From Paenibacillus pabuli (GTDB lineage Bacteria > Bacillota > Bacilli > Paenibacillales > Paenibacillaceae): 64,000 nucleotides of DNA. Made by a program: the position numbers and the translations under genes. Positions within the stretch are counted from its first letter, which is position 1; each line of letters opens with the position of its first letter. Below, piece by piece: positions 8,841 through 17,908 of the stretch. The stretch spans positions 3,534,001 to 3,598,000 of the forward strand of contig NZ_CP073714.1 of the NCBI RefSeq assembly GCF_023101145.1. Reading direction: 5' to 3'. Under the pieces are notes generated by a model that was not told the DNA's origin, did not search any database, and saw only the letters and a program-made list of their open reading frames with translations.

Positions 8841-11045
8841 ATGGCAAGAGATCGAAAGGAAGAGCGTACCGGATTTCAAGAATCTGCTGCTTACCATCCC
8901 GATTATGATCTGCAGACTGATTTTGTAATGGTATATGGGATTGACGACTCGATGCAGGAACGCATTGGGAAGTGGAAAGAAAAAGGATATGTTGTTCATC
9001 TGATGACGGGTGTTGCCTGGGGGACCTATAACAACTATCTGGATGGCGAGGTCGATGGTGCAACACATTGGGATGAAGCTCAGATGGACCGGGACGGCAA
9101 CATGATTCTTCATGGGAGCGAGCCAGTCATTCCATACATGGTGCCTACCATTTCCTTTGGCCATTACATAGCGGAACGAATCCGTATTGCTGTTGACGCC
9201 GGAGTGGAAGCCATCCATCTCGAGGAACCTGAGTTTTGGGTAAACGGAGGATATTCCGAAGCTTTTAAACGGGAGTGGGAATTGTATTACAAAGAACCAT
9301 GGATTCCACCACACGCTTCGCCTGATGCACAATTTCGAGCCTCCAAATTAAAAGCGTATTTATATACACGCGTCCTGGACCGGTTATGTGCCGAGATGAA
9401 GGACTATGCGTTAAAACGTTATGGTCGTGTCCTTCGCTTTTATGTTCCGACCCATAGTCTGATTAATTACACACAGTGGCGAATCGTCAGTCCACAATCT
9501 CAGCTTCTAGAGCTGCCTTCCATCGATGGGTACATTGCACAGATCTGGACCGGAACATCCCGAACCCCCAATGTGTATGAAGGGTTGCGTAAAGAACGCA
9601 CATTTGAAACCGCTTACCTTGAATATGGCGTCATGCAAGAACTGGTTCGTGGGACCGACAGACGGATGTGGTTCCTCCATGATCCGATTGAAGATAACCC
9701 GAATTATACCTGGGCCGATTACCGACAGAACTACCTAAAAACGGTGGTTGCCTCACTGCTGCATCCCGGGGTCGCCCATTATGAAGTCTCACCTTGGCCT
9801 CGACGAATCTTTCAAGGTACTTACCCATCCGAGGATGGCTCTGGCAAGGAGCAAATTCCGTCAGACTACGCCACAACTTTACTTCAAGTCATGCACACGC
9901 TTGGTAACATGAATCAGGATGTGATGGAAACAGCAGAGGAGCCATTACAAGTTGGCGTTTTCATTGCAGACTCAGCAATGTTTCAACGAATGAAGCCAGA
10001 TCCCAATGCACCTTATGCTGGTAAATATGATGGAACAGACCCTGAAGGATTTCAGGAGGATGGCGATACAGAACTGCTTGATTTCTCTCCTTTTTACGGT
10101 CTGACACTCCCGTTAGTGAAACATGGTATTCCTGTCCGTCCGCTTCAATTGGATAATGTAAGGCGGTATCCGGGTTACTTGGCAAGTTATCGTGTGCTCA
10201 TTCTAAGCTATGAATTCATCAAACCGGAATATCCGGACATTCATTATGCACTTGCACAGTGGGTACAGGACGGCGGAGCGTTAATCTATGTTGGCGACGA
10301 CAGCGACCCGTATCACGATATTCGTGCGTGGTGGAATCATGACCACAAGCAAGGGCAGTCAGATCTGACGTATAATTCCCCTCGAACACATTTGTTTGAA
10401 CAGCTGGGTCTGAAAGATAGGAGGGGAGGGCTCAATAAGGTAGGAAAAGGGGCAGTTTGTTGGTTGGATGAACATCCGGGTGACTTCACTTTATCCAAGG
10501 CAGGAGCTGATCGGCTGCGCCAATCTGTCAAAGAAACGATGGAAGCTGTTCACGGACCAGAACTACAGTGGAAATCGAAGCCATATTTCAAAATTAGACG
10601 AGGTCCCTATCTAATCGCATCGGTTCTCGATGAATCGGTCAGTGAAGAGGCGGTAGTCCTTCCAGGTCCGTTAGTGGATTTGTTTGATTCCAAGCTATCC
10701 GTGCTGAGCCAGGTGACCCTGAATCCGGGAGAGCAGGCTTTGCTCTATGATGTTGAAGCGGGTCGTCCAACAGATGGAGAAGTATCCGTCATTGCCGCTT
10801 CCTCCCGAATAGAAGGTCTGTCACAGTCTACCGAAGGTTTTCGATTCGTAGCAAAGGGTCCTGCCAATATGAAGGCAACGGCGAGGCTGTACTGCAAGGC
10901 CAGACCATTATCTGCCCAGTATGTCGTTCATGAACAGACCGTCCCATTGATGTGGGAATGGGACCCGGATTCAAAGACAGTATTTCTTCAGTATGAACAT
11001 GGCAACGAGAACAACGCAGAGGTTCAAGTCCGCTGGACTTCCTGA
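8841..11045 (+). CDS. Putative cytoplasmic glycoside hydrolase, family not recognised
   Basis: A 734-residue protein without signal peptide. I cannot place it in a named family. The first ~400 residues look like a TIM-barrel glycosidase: a strand ending in acidic residues (AIHLEEPEFW, E128, E129 and E131 from this start) is typical of barrel active sites. Residues about 400-560 resemble the Rossmann-like trimerization domain of GH42-type enzymes (VLILSYEFIKPEYPDIHYAL, GGALIYVGDD). The C-terminal part is beta-rich. The ATG at 8841 is chosen over 8835 because of 8-base spacing to GAGGGAGGG. It heads an operon with a GH38 alpha-mannosidase and an ABC importer, so it probably acts on an imported oligosaccharide. 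A catalytic role is inference. Confidence 0.85.
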   Translation: MARDRKEERTGFQESAAYHPDYDLQTDFVMVYGIDDSMQERIGKWKEKGYVVHLMTGVAWGTYNNYLDGEVDGATHWDEAQMDRDGNMILHGSEPVIPYMVPTISFGHYIAERIRIAVDAGVEAIHLEEPEFWVNGGYSEAFKREWELYYKEPWIPPHASPDAQFRASKLKAYLYTRVLDRLCAEMKDYALKRYGRVLRFYVPTHSLINYTQWRIVSPQSQLLELPSIDGYIAQIWTGTSRTPNVYEGLRKERTFETAYLEYGVMQELVRGTDRRMWFLHDPIEDNPNYTWADYRQNYLKTVVASLLHPGVAHYEVSPWPRRIFQGTYPSEDGSGKEQIPSDYATTLLQVMHTLGNMNQDVMETAEEPLQVGVFIADSAMFQRMKPDPNAPYAGKYDGTDPEGFQEDGDTELLDFSPFYGLTLPLVKHGIPVRPLQLDNVRRYPGYLASYRVLILSYEFIKPEYPDIHYALAQWVQDGGALIYVGDDSDPYHDIRAWWNHDHKQGQSDLTYNSPRTHLFEQLGLKDRRGGLNKVGKGAVCWLDEHPGDFTLSKAGADRLRQSVKETMEAVHGPELQWKSKPYFKIRRGPYLIASVLDESVSEEAVVLPGPLVDLFDSKLSVLSQVTLNPGEQALLYDVEAGRPTDGEVSVIAASSRIEGLSQSTEGFRFVAKGPANMKATARLYCKARPLSAQYVVHEQTVPLMWEWDPDSKTVFLQYEHGNENNAEVQVRWTS

Positions 11046-11086
11046 ATCGACAACCTGATTGATGTAACAGAGAGGAGCATACTCGC

Positions 11087-14000
11087 ATGCCATATGAACC
11101 GATAAGGCCAGAACGTTTAAAACAGATGTTAAACAAACTTCGGGAAGCGATATATGAGCCGATAGCCGAATTGGAAGTGACGGCTTGGGTCACACCAGAG
11201 CCTGTACCTTACGCGGAACGGATGTCCGGCAGGAAAGTGACACTCACGCAAGGAGAACACTGGGGGGAGTTATGGGACTGTGCCTGGTTCCGTTTTGCAG
11301 GTAGTCTTCCGGCAGTCAGAGCTAACCAAAGCGTGGTTCTATTATTGGATGTCAACGGTGAACTGTGCCTGGTTGACCAAGAAGGATCACCTATCCAAGG
11401 GCTGACGACGATTAACTCTGAATTTGATTTTTCATTAGGTCTTCCTGGAAAACGAGTCGTTCAGCTCCAGGAGATCTCTGTGAATGGGCAGGAAGTTGAA
11501 GTGTGGGCAGATGCAGGCAATAATGATCTGTTCGGCAAGTATCGCGGAGGAACATTGAAAGAAGCACTCATCGCTTTCTGCAGGGATGATATTCGGGATC
11601 TCTATTATGATACCGAAGTCCTTTTGGAAACGGCAGAGCAGCTCCATGAAGGTTCCGCTCGCAAGGAGAGAATCTATCAGACACTCTATGACATTTCGTT
11701 ACTCTTGACAGAATTCTCGAAAGAGCATGTCCAGCAGGCGAAGAAACGAATGAATGAACAGCTGAGCATGCAGGGAGGCGATCCGGTTTTAACCCTAAGC
11801 GCTGTTGGTCATGCCCATATTGATTTGGCCTGGTTGTGGCCTATCCGTGAAACGATCCGAAAAGGAGCTAGAACGTTCTCAACTGTGCTTCGCATGATGG
11901 AGCGTTATCCGGATTATGTATTCGGAGCGAGCCAACCGCAGCTGTACGATTGGATGAAGCAGCATTATCCCAAGCTGTATGACCAGATCAAGGAACGGGT
12001 ACATGAAGGCCGATGGGAACCGCAGGGAGCCATGTGGGTAGAATCGGATACCAATGTCCCTGGTGGTGAATCGCTTGTACGCCAGATTTTGTATGGCAAG
12101 CGTTATTTTCAGCAGGAATTTGGGATGGAAATGAAATCGCTCTGGATGCCTGATGTGTTCGGCTACTCGGCAAGTTTGCCCCAGTTATTAAAAAAATCCG
12201 GTGTGGATTACATGATGACCCAGAAGCTATCCTGGAGTGAATACAACCGACATCCCCATCATTCCTTTTTGTGGGAGGGAATTGATGGTTCAGCAGTATT
12301 GACACATATGCCGCCTGAAGATACTTACAACAGTCCGGCAGCTCCGCGATCAATCATCAAAGCTGAACAGGACTATCTGGATAAAAATGTGTCCAGCCAT
12401 GCGCTAATGCTCTTTGGTATAGGAGACGGGGGTGGGGGGCCTGGTGAGGAACATTTGGAGCGGCTGGCCCGGGAGGAAAACCTGCTTGGTTTGTCCCCTG
12501 TCGTACAGGAACCTTCGTGGAAATTTTTCGAACGGCTAAATGAAGAACGTGAACGATTCCAGACATGGCGCGGTGAGCTTTACCTGGAGAAGCATCAAGG
12601 AACCCTGACCAGTCAGTCGCGAAGCAAGCGGTATAACCGGAAGATGGAGAAAGCGCTGCGCGAATTGGAGTTCGCCTCAGTTCTTGCGGCAGCACAGCTA
12701 GGTATGTCTTATCCGTCCGAAACACTGGAGAAAATATGGAAGGAAGTCCTCCTGTATCAGTTCCATGATATCCTTCCGGGATCTTCAATCAAGCGAGTGT
12801 ACGATGAGTCACTAGTGCGATATGCAGAACTTTTGGAGCAGACAGAAAATATGATCAACGAAACCTACAGTGATTTGGCAGGCCAGATTTCTTCAAATGT
12901 CGAAGTCTCATCCGCTTCCTCCATGGTGATATTCAATTCATTACCTTGGGAGCGGCAGGAGTGGCTTCACACGAATGGAAGATGGCGCAAGGTTCAGGTT
13001 CCTTCCATGGGATACACAATGATATCTAATCAGGTGGACGAGAGTGCCATGAATGAAATCGCATCCTCCACTGAGGTGGTACTGGGAATGCTGGATTCGG
13101 AATTTCAGGTTTCCGCTGAAGAACGCTACGTGGAGAACGACACATTCATCGTGAAGTTTGATCGGAACGGAGCCATTATCTCCATCCGGGACAAGGCAGA
13201 AGATCGGGAAGTCATTCCGCAAGGTCATTCGGGAAATGCACTTCGTGTGTACCACGACGAAGGGGATGCTTGGGATTTCAGTCATGACTATTCCGCACAT
13301 ACAGGAATGCCATTAACGCTCCATGACATTCGCGAGCTTTGTGAGGGTCCAAAAGTCGGGCTGGTCTTCGAATATAACTATGGAGAATCCACTCTGATTC
13401 AGACTGTGGTTCTTACAGAAGGCAGCAGGCGGATTGATTTCGAGACGACCGTGGATTGGAGAGAGAACGGGAAAATGCTTCGTACTTCATTCCCGGTGAA
13501 TATTCGTACAGATCAGGTTCACTGTGAGATCCAATTTGGCAGTTTAAGCAGACCGACCCATCGGAATACCATGTGGGATTTCGCCAAGGATGAGATATGT
13601 GCTCATCAGTGGATTGACTTATCAGAGCCGGATTATGGAGTCGCCCTGCTCAATGATTGCAAATATGGTCATCGAGCCATCGATAATGTGCTTGATCTGA
13701 ATTTGCTGCGCAGCAGCTCGTATCCTGATCCGGAAGCGGATCGTGCGAAGCATACATTCACCTACTCGTTATATCCGCATCGAGGGAACCATGTTCAGGC
13801 TGAAATCTATCGAAGAGGTAATGAACTGAACATCCCGCTTCGTACAGTTTCCTTATCGTCTGTATCTGGTAAGCCGAACGGTAAGCTCCCGTATTCCAAA
13901 ACATTTCTTCAGCCGGATCACCCGCACATCATGGTGGAATCCGTCAAAAAGGCCGAGGATGGAGACGACATCATCGTCCGTCTATATGAAACTTCGGGAA

Positions 14001-14170
14001 CCCATGCCACCACGGCGCTACATCTTGGATTCCAAGTAGCAGAAGCCTGGACGACTGATCTTATGGAGAATATCATTTCACCCGTTTCAATTGCAGGAGC
14101 ATCCCAGATGGCTCTATCCTTCACGCCATTTGAAATCATCACGTTACGATTGAAGCTAGGACAGCTATAG
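11087..14170 (+). CDS. Alpha-mannosidase, glycoside hydrolase family 38
   Basis: A 1027-residue GH38 enzyme of the large bacterial/vacuolar alpha-mannosidase type. An N-terminal beta domain (1-230) precedes the catalytic domain, which opens with GHAHIDLAWLWP. H242, H244 and D246 are in the zinc-binding signature. The nucleophile aspartate is D356 in MPDVFGYS. The mid-region helical bundle includes LYQFHDILPGSSI, and the C-terminus is a long beta-sandwich. There is no signal peptide, so it acts in the cytoplasm, releasing mannose from imported alpha-mannosides. It lies 41 bases after the preceding hydrolase and just upstream of the transporter genes. A GAGAGGAG ribosome site precedes the ATG. 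Confidence 0.95.
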   Translation: MPYEPIRPERLKQMLNKLREAIYEPIAELEVTAWVTPEPVPYAERMSGRKVTLTQGEHWGELWDCAWFRFAGSLPAVRANQSVVLLLDVNGELCLVDQEGSPIQGLTTINSEFDFSLGLPGKRVVQLQEISVNGQEVEVWADAGNNDLFGKYRGGTLKEALIAFCRDDIRDLYYDTEVLLETAEQLHEGSARKERIYQTLYDISLLLTEFSKEHVQQAKKRMNEQLSMQGGDPVLTLSAVGHAHIDLAWLWPIRETIRKGARTFSTVLRMMERYPDYVFGASQPQLYDWMKQHYPKLYDQIKERVHEGRWEPQGAMWVESDTNVPGGESLVRQILYGKRYFQQEFGMEMKSLWMPDVFGYSASLPQLLKKSGVDYMMTQKLSWSEYNRHPHHSFLWEGIDGSAVLTHMPPEDTYNSPAAPRSIIKAEQDYLDKNVSSHALMLFGIGDGGGGPGEEHLERLAREENLLGLSPVVQEPSWKFFERLNEERERFQTWRGELYLEKHQGTLTSQSRSKRYNRKMEKALRELEFASVLAAAQLGMSYPSETLEKIWKEVLLYQFHDILPGSSIKRVYDESLVRYAELLEQTENMINETYSDLAGQISSNVEVSSASSMVIFNSLPWERQEWLHTNGRWRKVQVPSMGYTMISNQVDESAMNEIASSTEVVLGMLDSEFQVSAEERYVENDTFIVKFDRNGAIISIRDKAEDREVIPQGHSGNALRVYHDEGDAWDFSHDYSAHTGMPLTLHDIRELCEGPKVGLVFEYNYGESTLIQTVVLTEGSRRIDFETTVDWRENGKMLRTSFPVNIRTDQVHCEIQFGSLSRPTHRNTMWDFAKDEICAHQWIDLSEPDYGVALLNDCKYGHRAIDNVLDLNLLRSSSYPDPEADRAKHTFTYSLYPHRGNHVQAEIYRRGNELNIPLRTVSLSSVSGKPNGKLPYSKTFLQPDHPHIMVESVKKAEDGDDIIVRLYETSGTHATTALHLGFQVAEAWTTDLMENIISPVSIAGASQMALSFTPFEIITLRLKLGQL

Positions 14171-14214
14171 CTGGGATGGTTGACCATCCATCATGAGAAA
14201 GGAGAGGTTGGAAT

Positions 14215-15141
14215 GTGATCAAGACACGAGTGAGTAACAATCGATTGATGAAGCGAATCTGGCAGCATAAACTCTTTTATTTGTTTATGCTGCCCGGAAT
14301 CGTCTGGTTTTTCCTGTTCTCCTACGTACCGCTATATGGAATTCAGGTTGCTTTTAGGGATTACAATTTCGTTGGTGGATTCACCGGAAGTCCCTGGGCA
14401 GGCCTCAAGTACTTTCAACAGTTCTTCAATTACTACCAATCCGGTGACATCATCCGCAACACGATCATCATCAGTCTCATGAAACTGCTAATTGGCTTTC
14501 CGATGCCTATTATTCTTGCACTCCTCTTAAATGAAGTCCGAATGATCAAATTCAAAAAGACGGTTCAGACCCTTTCTTACTTGCCTTATTTCGTGTCCTG
14601 GATCGTCGTGGTTACGCTGATGCAACGGCTCCTAACGCCGTATGGGGGACCAGTCAATGACTTATTGGGGTCATTTGGAGCGGAGTCGATCCAGTTCCTG
14701 AACAATCCAACATGGTTCTATCAGATGATTGTCGGTTCAGATATCTGGAAAAATATCGGTTGGAATTCGATCATATTTATGGCCGCCATTGCGGGTATTG
14801 ATCAGCAGCTTTACGAAGCTGCCAAAATGGATGGTGCAGGACGCTTCAGACAGATGTGGCACGTATCACTTCCAGGTATTCGCAATGTAGCGATCATATT
14901 ATTCATACTCGCTGTGGGTAGTCTGATGAGCGCGGGTTATGAACAACTGCTGCTCCTGAATGGACCAGCAACTGCAAACCTGGGCAGTGTACTGGACGTG
15001 CATGCCATTAACTCCGGGATTCGAGAAGGGCGTCTCAGTTACGCTGCAGCTGTCGGACTATTCCAAAGTGTTATCGCACTCATTCTGGTTGTAACCGTCA
15101 ATCGCATTGCCCGCAAAGTCAGTGATGTATCCCTGTTCTAA
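14215..15141 (+). CDS. Sugar ABC transporter permease, LplB-type
   Basis: First membrane subunit (308 residues) of the second importer. Six or so hydrophobic segments and the EAA loop LYEAAKMDGAGRFRQ are visible. Translation starts at GTG 14215 after AAAGGAGAGG. The ATG two bases earlier is in another frame and meets a stop at once. It belongs to the operon with the GH38 enzyme (44-base gap) and the second permease (12 bases). No ATPase gene is present. Confidence 0.93.
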   Translation: MIKTRVSNNRLMKRIWQHKLFYLFMLPGIVWFFLFSYVPLYGIQVAFRDYNFVGGFTGSPWAGLKYFQQFFNYYQSGDIIRNTIIISLMKLLIGFPMPIILALLLNEVRMIKFKKTVQTLSYLPYFVSWIVVVTLMQRLLTPYGGPVNDLLGSFGAESIQFLNNPTWFYQMIVGSDIWKNIGWNSIIFMAAIAGIDQQLYEAAKMDGAGRFRQMWHVSLPGIRNVAIILFILAVGSLMSAGYEQLLLLNGPATANLGSVLDVHAINSGIREGRLSYAAAVGLFQSVIALILVVTVNRIARKVSDVSLF

Positions 15142-15153
15142 GGAGGTGACCTT

Positions 15154-16050
15154 ATGGAACGAAAATGGTCCTTATTCTCGGTGTTTAACTATATCTTTCT
15201 CGCTTTGGTTGGATTCTCGATGATTTACCCGTTTATATATATATTGGCTTATTCACTGAACGACGGTAAGGATTCGATGCAAGGCGCGATTTATTTTCTT
15301 CCCCGCCAATTCACGTTGGATAACTATGCCCAGGTATTCGATAACGCACGGATCTGGAAGGCATATCAAATTACGATTATGCGCACCGTGCTGGGTACTT
15401 TTCTCCACGTTGTATTGTGTACACTCATGGCCTATGCACTTTCCAAAAAAACATTGCCAGGTCGCTCCTTTTTCACTTTTTACATCTTTTTGCCCACGAT
15501 TTTCAGTGCGGGATTCATCCCGTTTTTCATTACGCTTCAAAAACTGCATCTGATCAATAGTTTCTGGGTGTACGTTCTGCCCTTGTTGTTCAACTTTATG
15601 CACATCATCATTATTCGAACGTTTCTGCAAGGCATACCGGAAGAGCTGGAGGAATCCGCCCGTATTGACGGGTATGGTGATTTTCAAATCTTCCTGCGAA
15701 TTATACTACCGCTCTCTGGGCCGGTACTTGCAACCATCTCGCTCTTTATTGGGGTAGCCCACTGGAATGACTGGTTCTCAGGCGCTTATTACGTATCTAA
15801 CAAAGATTTGATCCCGGTGCAGACCCTCCTGCAAGAAATGCTGACGGAAGCAGAGGCATTATCCAATTCGATGCAGCGTGCAGCACAGCAGGGTGGACAG
15901 ACGGTTGGTGGTGTCGGTGGAGCAGGAGCAACACCTGAATCACTTCGCATGGCTCTGCTTGTCATTACGGTTTTCCCAATCTTATGTATATATCCGTTTC
16001 TGCAACGATATTTCGTGAAGGGGGTTATGATTGGTTCCGTTAAAGGGTAG
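15154..16050 (+). CDS. Sugar ABC transporter permease, YtcP-type, with Gly/Gln-rich loop
   Basis: Second membrane subunit (298 residues) of the second importer, with EAA loop LEESARIDGYGDFQ and the family C-terminus YPFLQRYFVKGVMIGSVKG. The start has AAGGAGGTGACCTT in front. Before the last membrane helix, about residues 230-265, the extracytoplasmic loop carries a low-complexity stretch (QQGGQTVGGVGGAGATPES). The paralogue at 2789 instead has an ordinary polar sequence there. The frame is intact, so the loop looks tolerated rather than a defect. Confidence 0.93.
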   Translation: MERKWSLFSVFNYIFLALVGFSMIYPFIYILAYSLNDGKDSMQGAIYFLPRQFTLDNYAQVFDNARIWKAYQITIMRTVLGTFLHVVLCTLMAYALSKKTLPGRSFFTFYIFLPTIFSAGFIPFFITLQKLHLINSFWVYVLPLLFNFMHIIIIRTFLQGIPEELEESARIDGYGDFQIFLRIILPLSGPVLATISLFIGVAHWNDWFSGAYYVSNKDLIPVQTLLQEMLTEAEALSNSMQRAAQQGGQTVGGVGGAGATPESLRMALLVITVFPILCIYPFLQRYFVKGVMIGSVKG

Positions 16051-16113
16051 ATCATCCTGACCTGAATTTCGCTAGTGCTTTACCGAGATCATTTATTCAA
16101 GGAGGCGATTGGT

Positions 16114-17766
16114 TTGAACAGAATTTGGTCGAAAGGTGTATCGATCTTGCTCGTGTCCATCATGGCTGGAGGTTTGCTGAGCGGTTGCACGAATTCATCA
16201 GGGAACGGGGAAGGTGCAGAAGGGGGGGACGGAAATAAACTTAAAATCTTGCACAATTGGAATGGCTCAGGCGGATCGGATAATGGAATAACCCCTGTGG
16301 AGGAAGTAATCAAAGAGAAAACGGGCGTCACCTTGGAGTGGGAATATACAAAAGGCAGCGAGACGGAAAAAGTAAACCAGATCTTCGCGACACAGGATTT
16401 GCCGGACATTTACACCGGACCTGCATGGGGCGGTGAGCTGGACGGGATCATCAAGGCTGCCAAAGAAGGACAGCTTGTCGATATATCCGATAAATTGGGG
16501 GATTACCCGAACCTTGCGAAATCCATTGCAAAAGAGAATGTGCCACCAGCATTATACGAAAAAGCGATAGATGCGTATGACGGCAAGAAATATTTACTTT
16601 TACAAAATCAGCCCGCGACGAACGAAGACGGCATGGATTGGCTGTACGGCTTCTATGTTCGTAAAGATATCGCCGAGAAAGTCGGCGTGGATCCTCAGTC
16701 TGTTGTGACAAAGGAAGACTTCTATAACTTCCTCCAAAAAATCAAGGATGCCAACCTGAAGGAGAGCGGACAGCCCGTGTTTCCACTTGGTGGCTTCAGT
16801 AACGGATGGTCCGTAGGCATCGGAAACACGATGTTCTATTCAGGAGCAAGCTATGTAGACAAAGGTGACGGAACGGTAGAACATAACTTTTTCACCAAAG
16901 GATACGAAGAATACACCTTGTTCTATCGTAAACTGGTTGAGGAAGGACTGATGGACCCTGAAGCCTTTACCCAGACGGATCCCATCGCCAAGGAAAAAAT
17001 CAATCAAGGACGCATTGCGATCCTTGCCGCACATTATCCGGCCATTCTGGATGCCTCCAAAGAATATGTTACTGCACATCCTGGAAGCGATTACATCCCG
17101 GTTGGACCATTGGAGCGGGCAGATGTTGATCCGAGTCGGCCTGTTGATCTTGGCATTCAAGGAAATAACGTAACGGCTATCACCAGCAGCTGCAAGGGTG
17201 CGTGTGTAGATGCGGCGCTCAAATTTCTCGATTACATGGCTTCTGACGAAGGCTTTATGCTGGCCCGGTACGGAGTTCAAGGTGTACATTGGGACATGAA
17301 AGACGGCAAACCCGTACCGAACAAAGAATGGTTCGATAAGTTTACAGCAGATCAATCCGGTAAAGTCCGCAAGAACGAGGGCATTTCTATCGGACTGGAA
17401 TCGGTCACAGGGCTCGATCGCATCAACTCGGCAGCAGGCGGAGATATCTGGGCAGACCAGGATCGCCTTGATGCCATGGAAAATGCCCGGAAAATCCTGC
17501 GTCCAAACGGCATTCATGTAATTACAGCCTATAACCCGGGCGATGTGATTACGAAGTCACCGGAATGGGAGATGTTGAAGCCTTCTATGGACCGGATGGG
17601 AGATGCCTGGAAGGAAGCCATTTTTGCAAAATCGGATGAAGCGGCTCTTAGCATTATCAACGACCTCAGGGAACAGCTTCGGAAGACCGGATACGATCAA
17701 GCGATGCAGTTCACCAATGAGAACCTGAAAGGAAAAGATATCGTGACTGTTCAAATGCCGAACTAA
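16114..17766 (+). CDS. Sugar ABC transporter substrate-binding lipoprotein
   Basis: Ligand receptor (550 residues) of the second importer. The start is a TTG at 16114 with AAGGAGGCG 8 bases upstream. It gives a clean lipoprotein signal peptide (NRIWSKGVSILLVSIMAGG, lipobox LSGC, Cys25). An ATG 39 bases earlier is in frame but would lengthen the signal oddly. The mature region opens with a Gly/Ser-rich linker and continues as a cluster-B-type sugar-binding protein. The order permease-permease-receptor differs from the other two importers of the window, in which the receptor comes first. Confidence 0.92.
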   Translation: MNRIWSKGVSILLVSIMAGGLLSGCTNSSGNGEGAEGGDGNKLKILHNWNGSGGSDNGITPVEEVIKEKTGVTLEWEYTKGSETEKVNQIFATQDLPDIYTGPAWGGELDGIIKAAKEGQLVDISDKLGDYPNLAKSIAKENVPPALYEKAIDAYDGKKYLLLQNQPATNEDGMDWLYGFYVRKDIAEKVGVDPQSVVTKEDFYNFLQKIKDANLKESGQPVFPLGGFSNGWSVGIGNTMFYSGASYVDKGDGTVEHNFFTKGYEEYTLFYRKLVEEGLMDPEAFTQTDPIAKEKINQGRIAILAAHYPAILDASKEYVTAHPGSDYIPVGPLERADVDPSRPVDLGIQGNNVTAITSSCKGACVDAALKFLDYMASDEGFMLARYGVQGVHWDMKDGKPVPNKEWFDKFTADQSGKVRKNEGISIGLESVTGLDRINSAAGGDIWADQDRLDAMENARKILRPNGIHVITAYNPGDVITKSPEWEMLKPSMDRMGDAWKEAIFAKSDEAALSIINDLREQLRKTGYDQAMQFTNENLKGKDIVTVQMPN

Positions 17767-17806
17767 TGCCGAAAGGCCAGTTACCGATTGACAATGGGAA
17801 TCAAAT

Positions 17807-17855
17807 AGGCTTTGCAGCGCCTTGGTTAACAGGGCGAGCAAAGCCTTTCCCTTTA
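17807..17855 (+). other. Intercistronic hairpin, possible attenuator or weak terminator
   Basis: AGGCTTTGC (17807-17815) pairs with GCAAAGCCT (17838-17846), and the stem is extended inward by CGCC/GGCG after a small internal loop. Only a broken pyrimidine tract (TTTCCCTTT) follows, so termination would be partial. It lies in the 142-base gap between the binding protein and the DUF4965 gene and could lower, or stabilise, expression across the junction. Confidence 0.5.
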
Positions 17856-17908
17856 AAAAAAGATTCACCGTTTGCGTTGAGAAAATTGAATTGAAGGAGA
17901 TGTAACAA

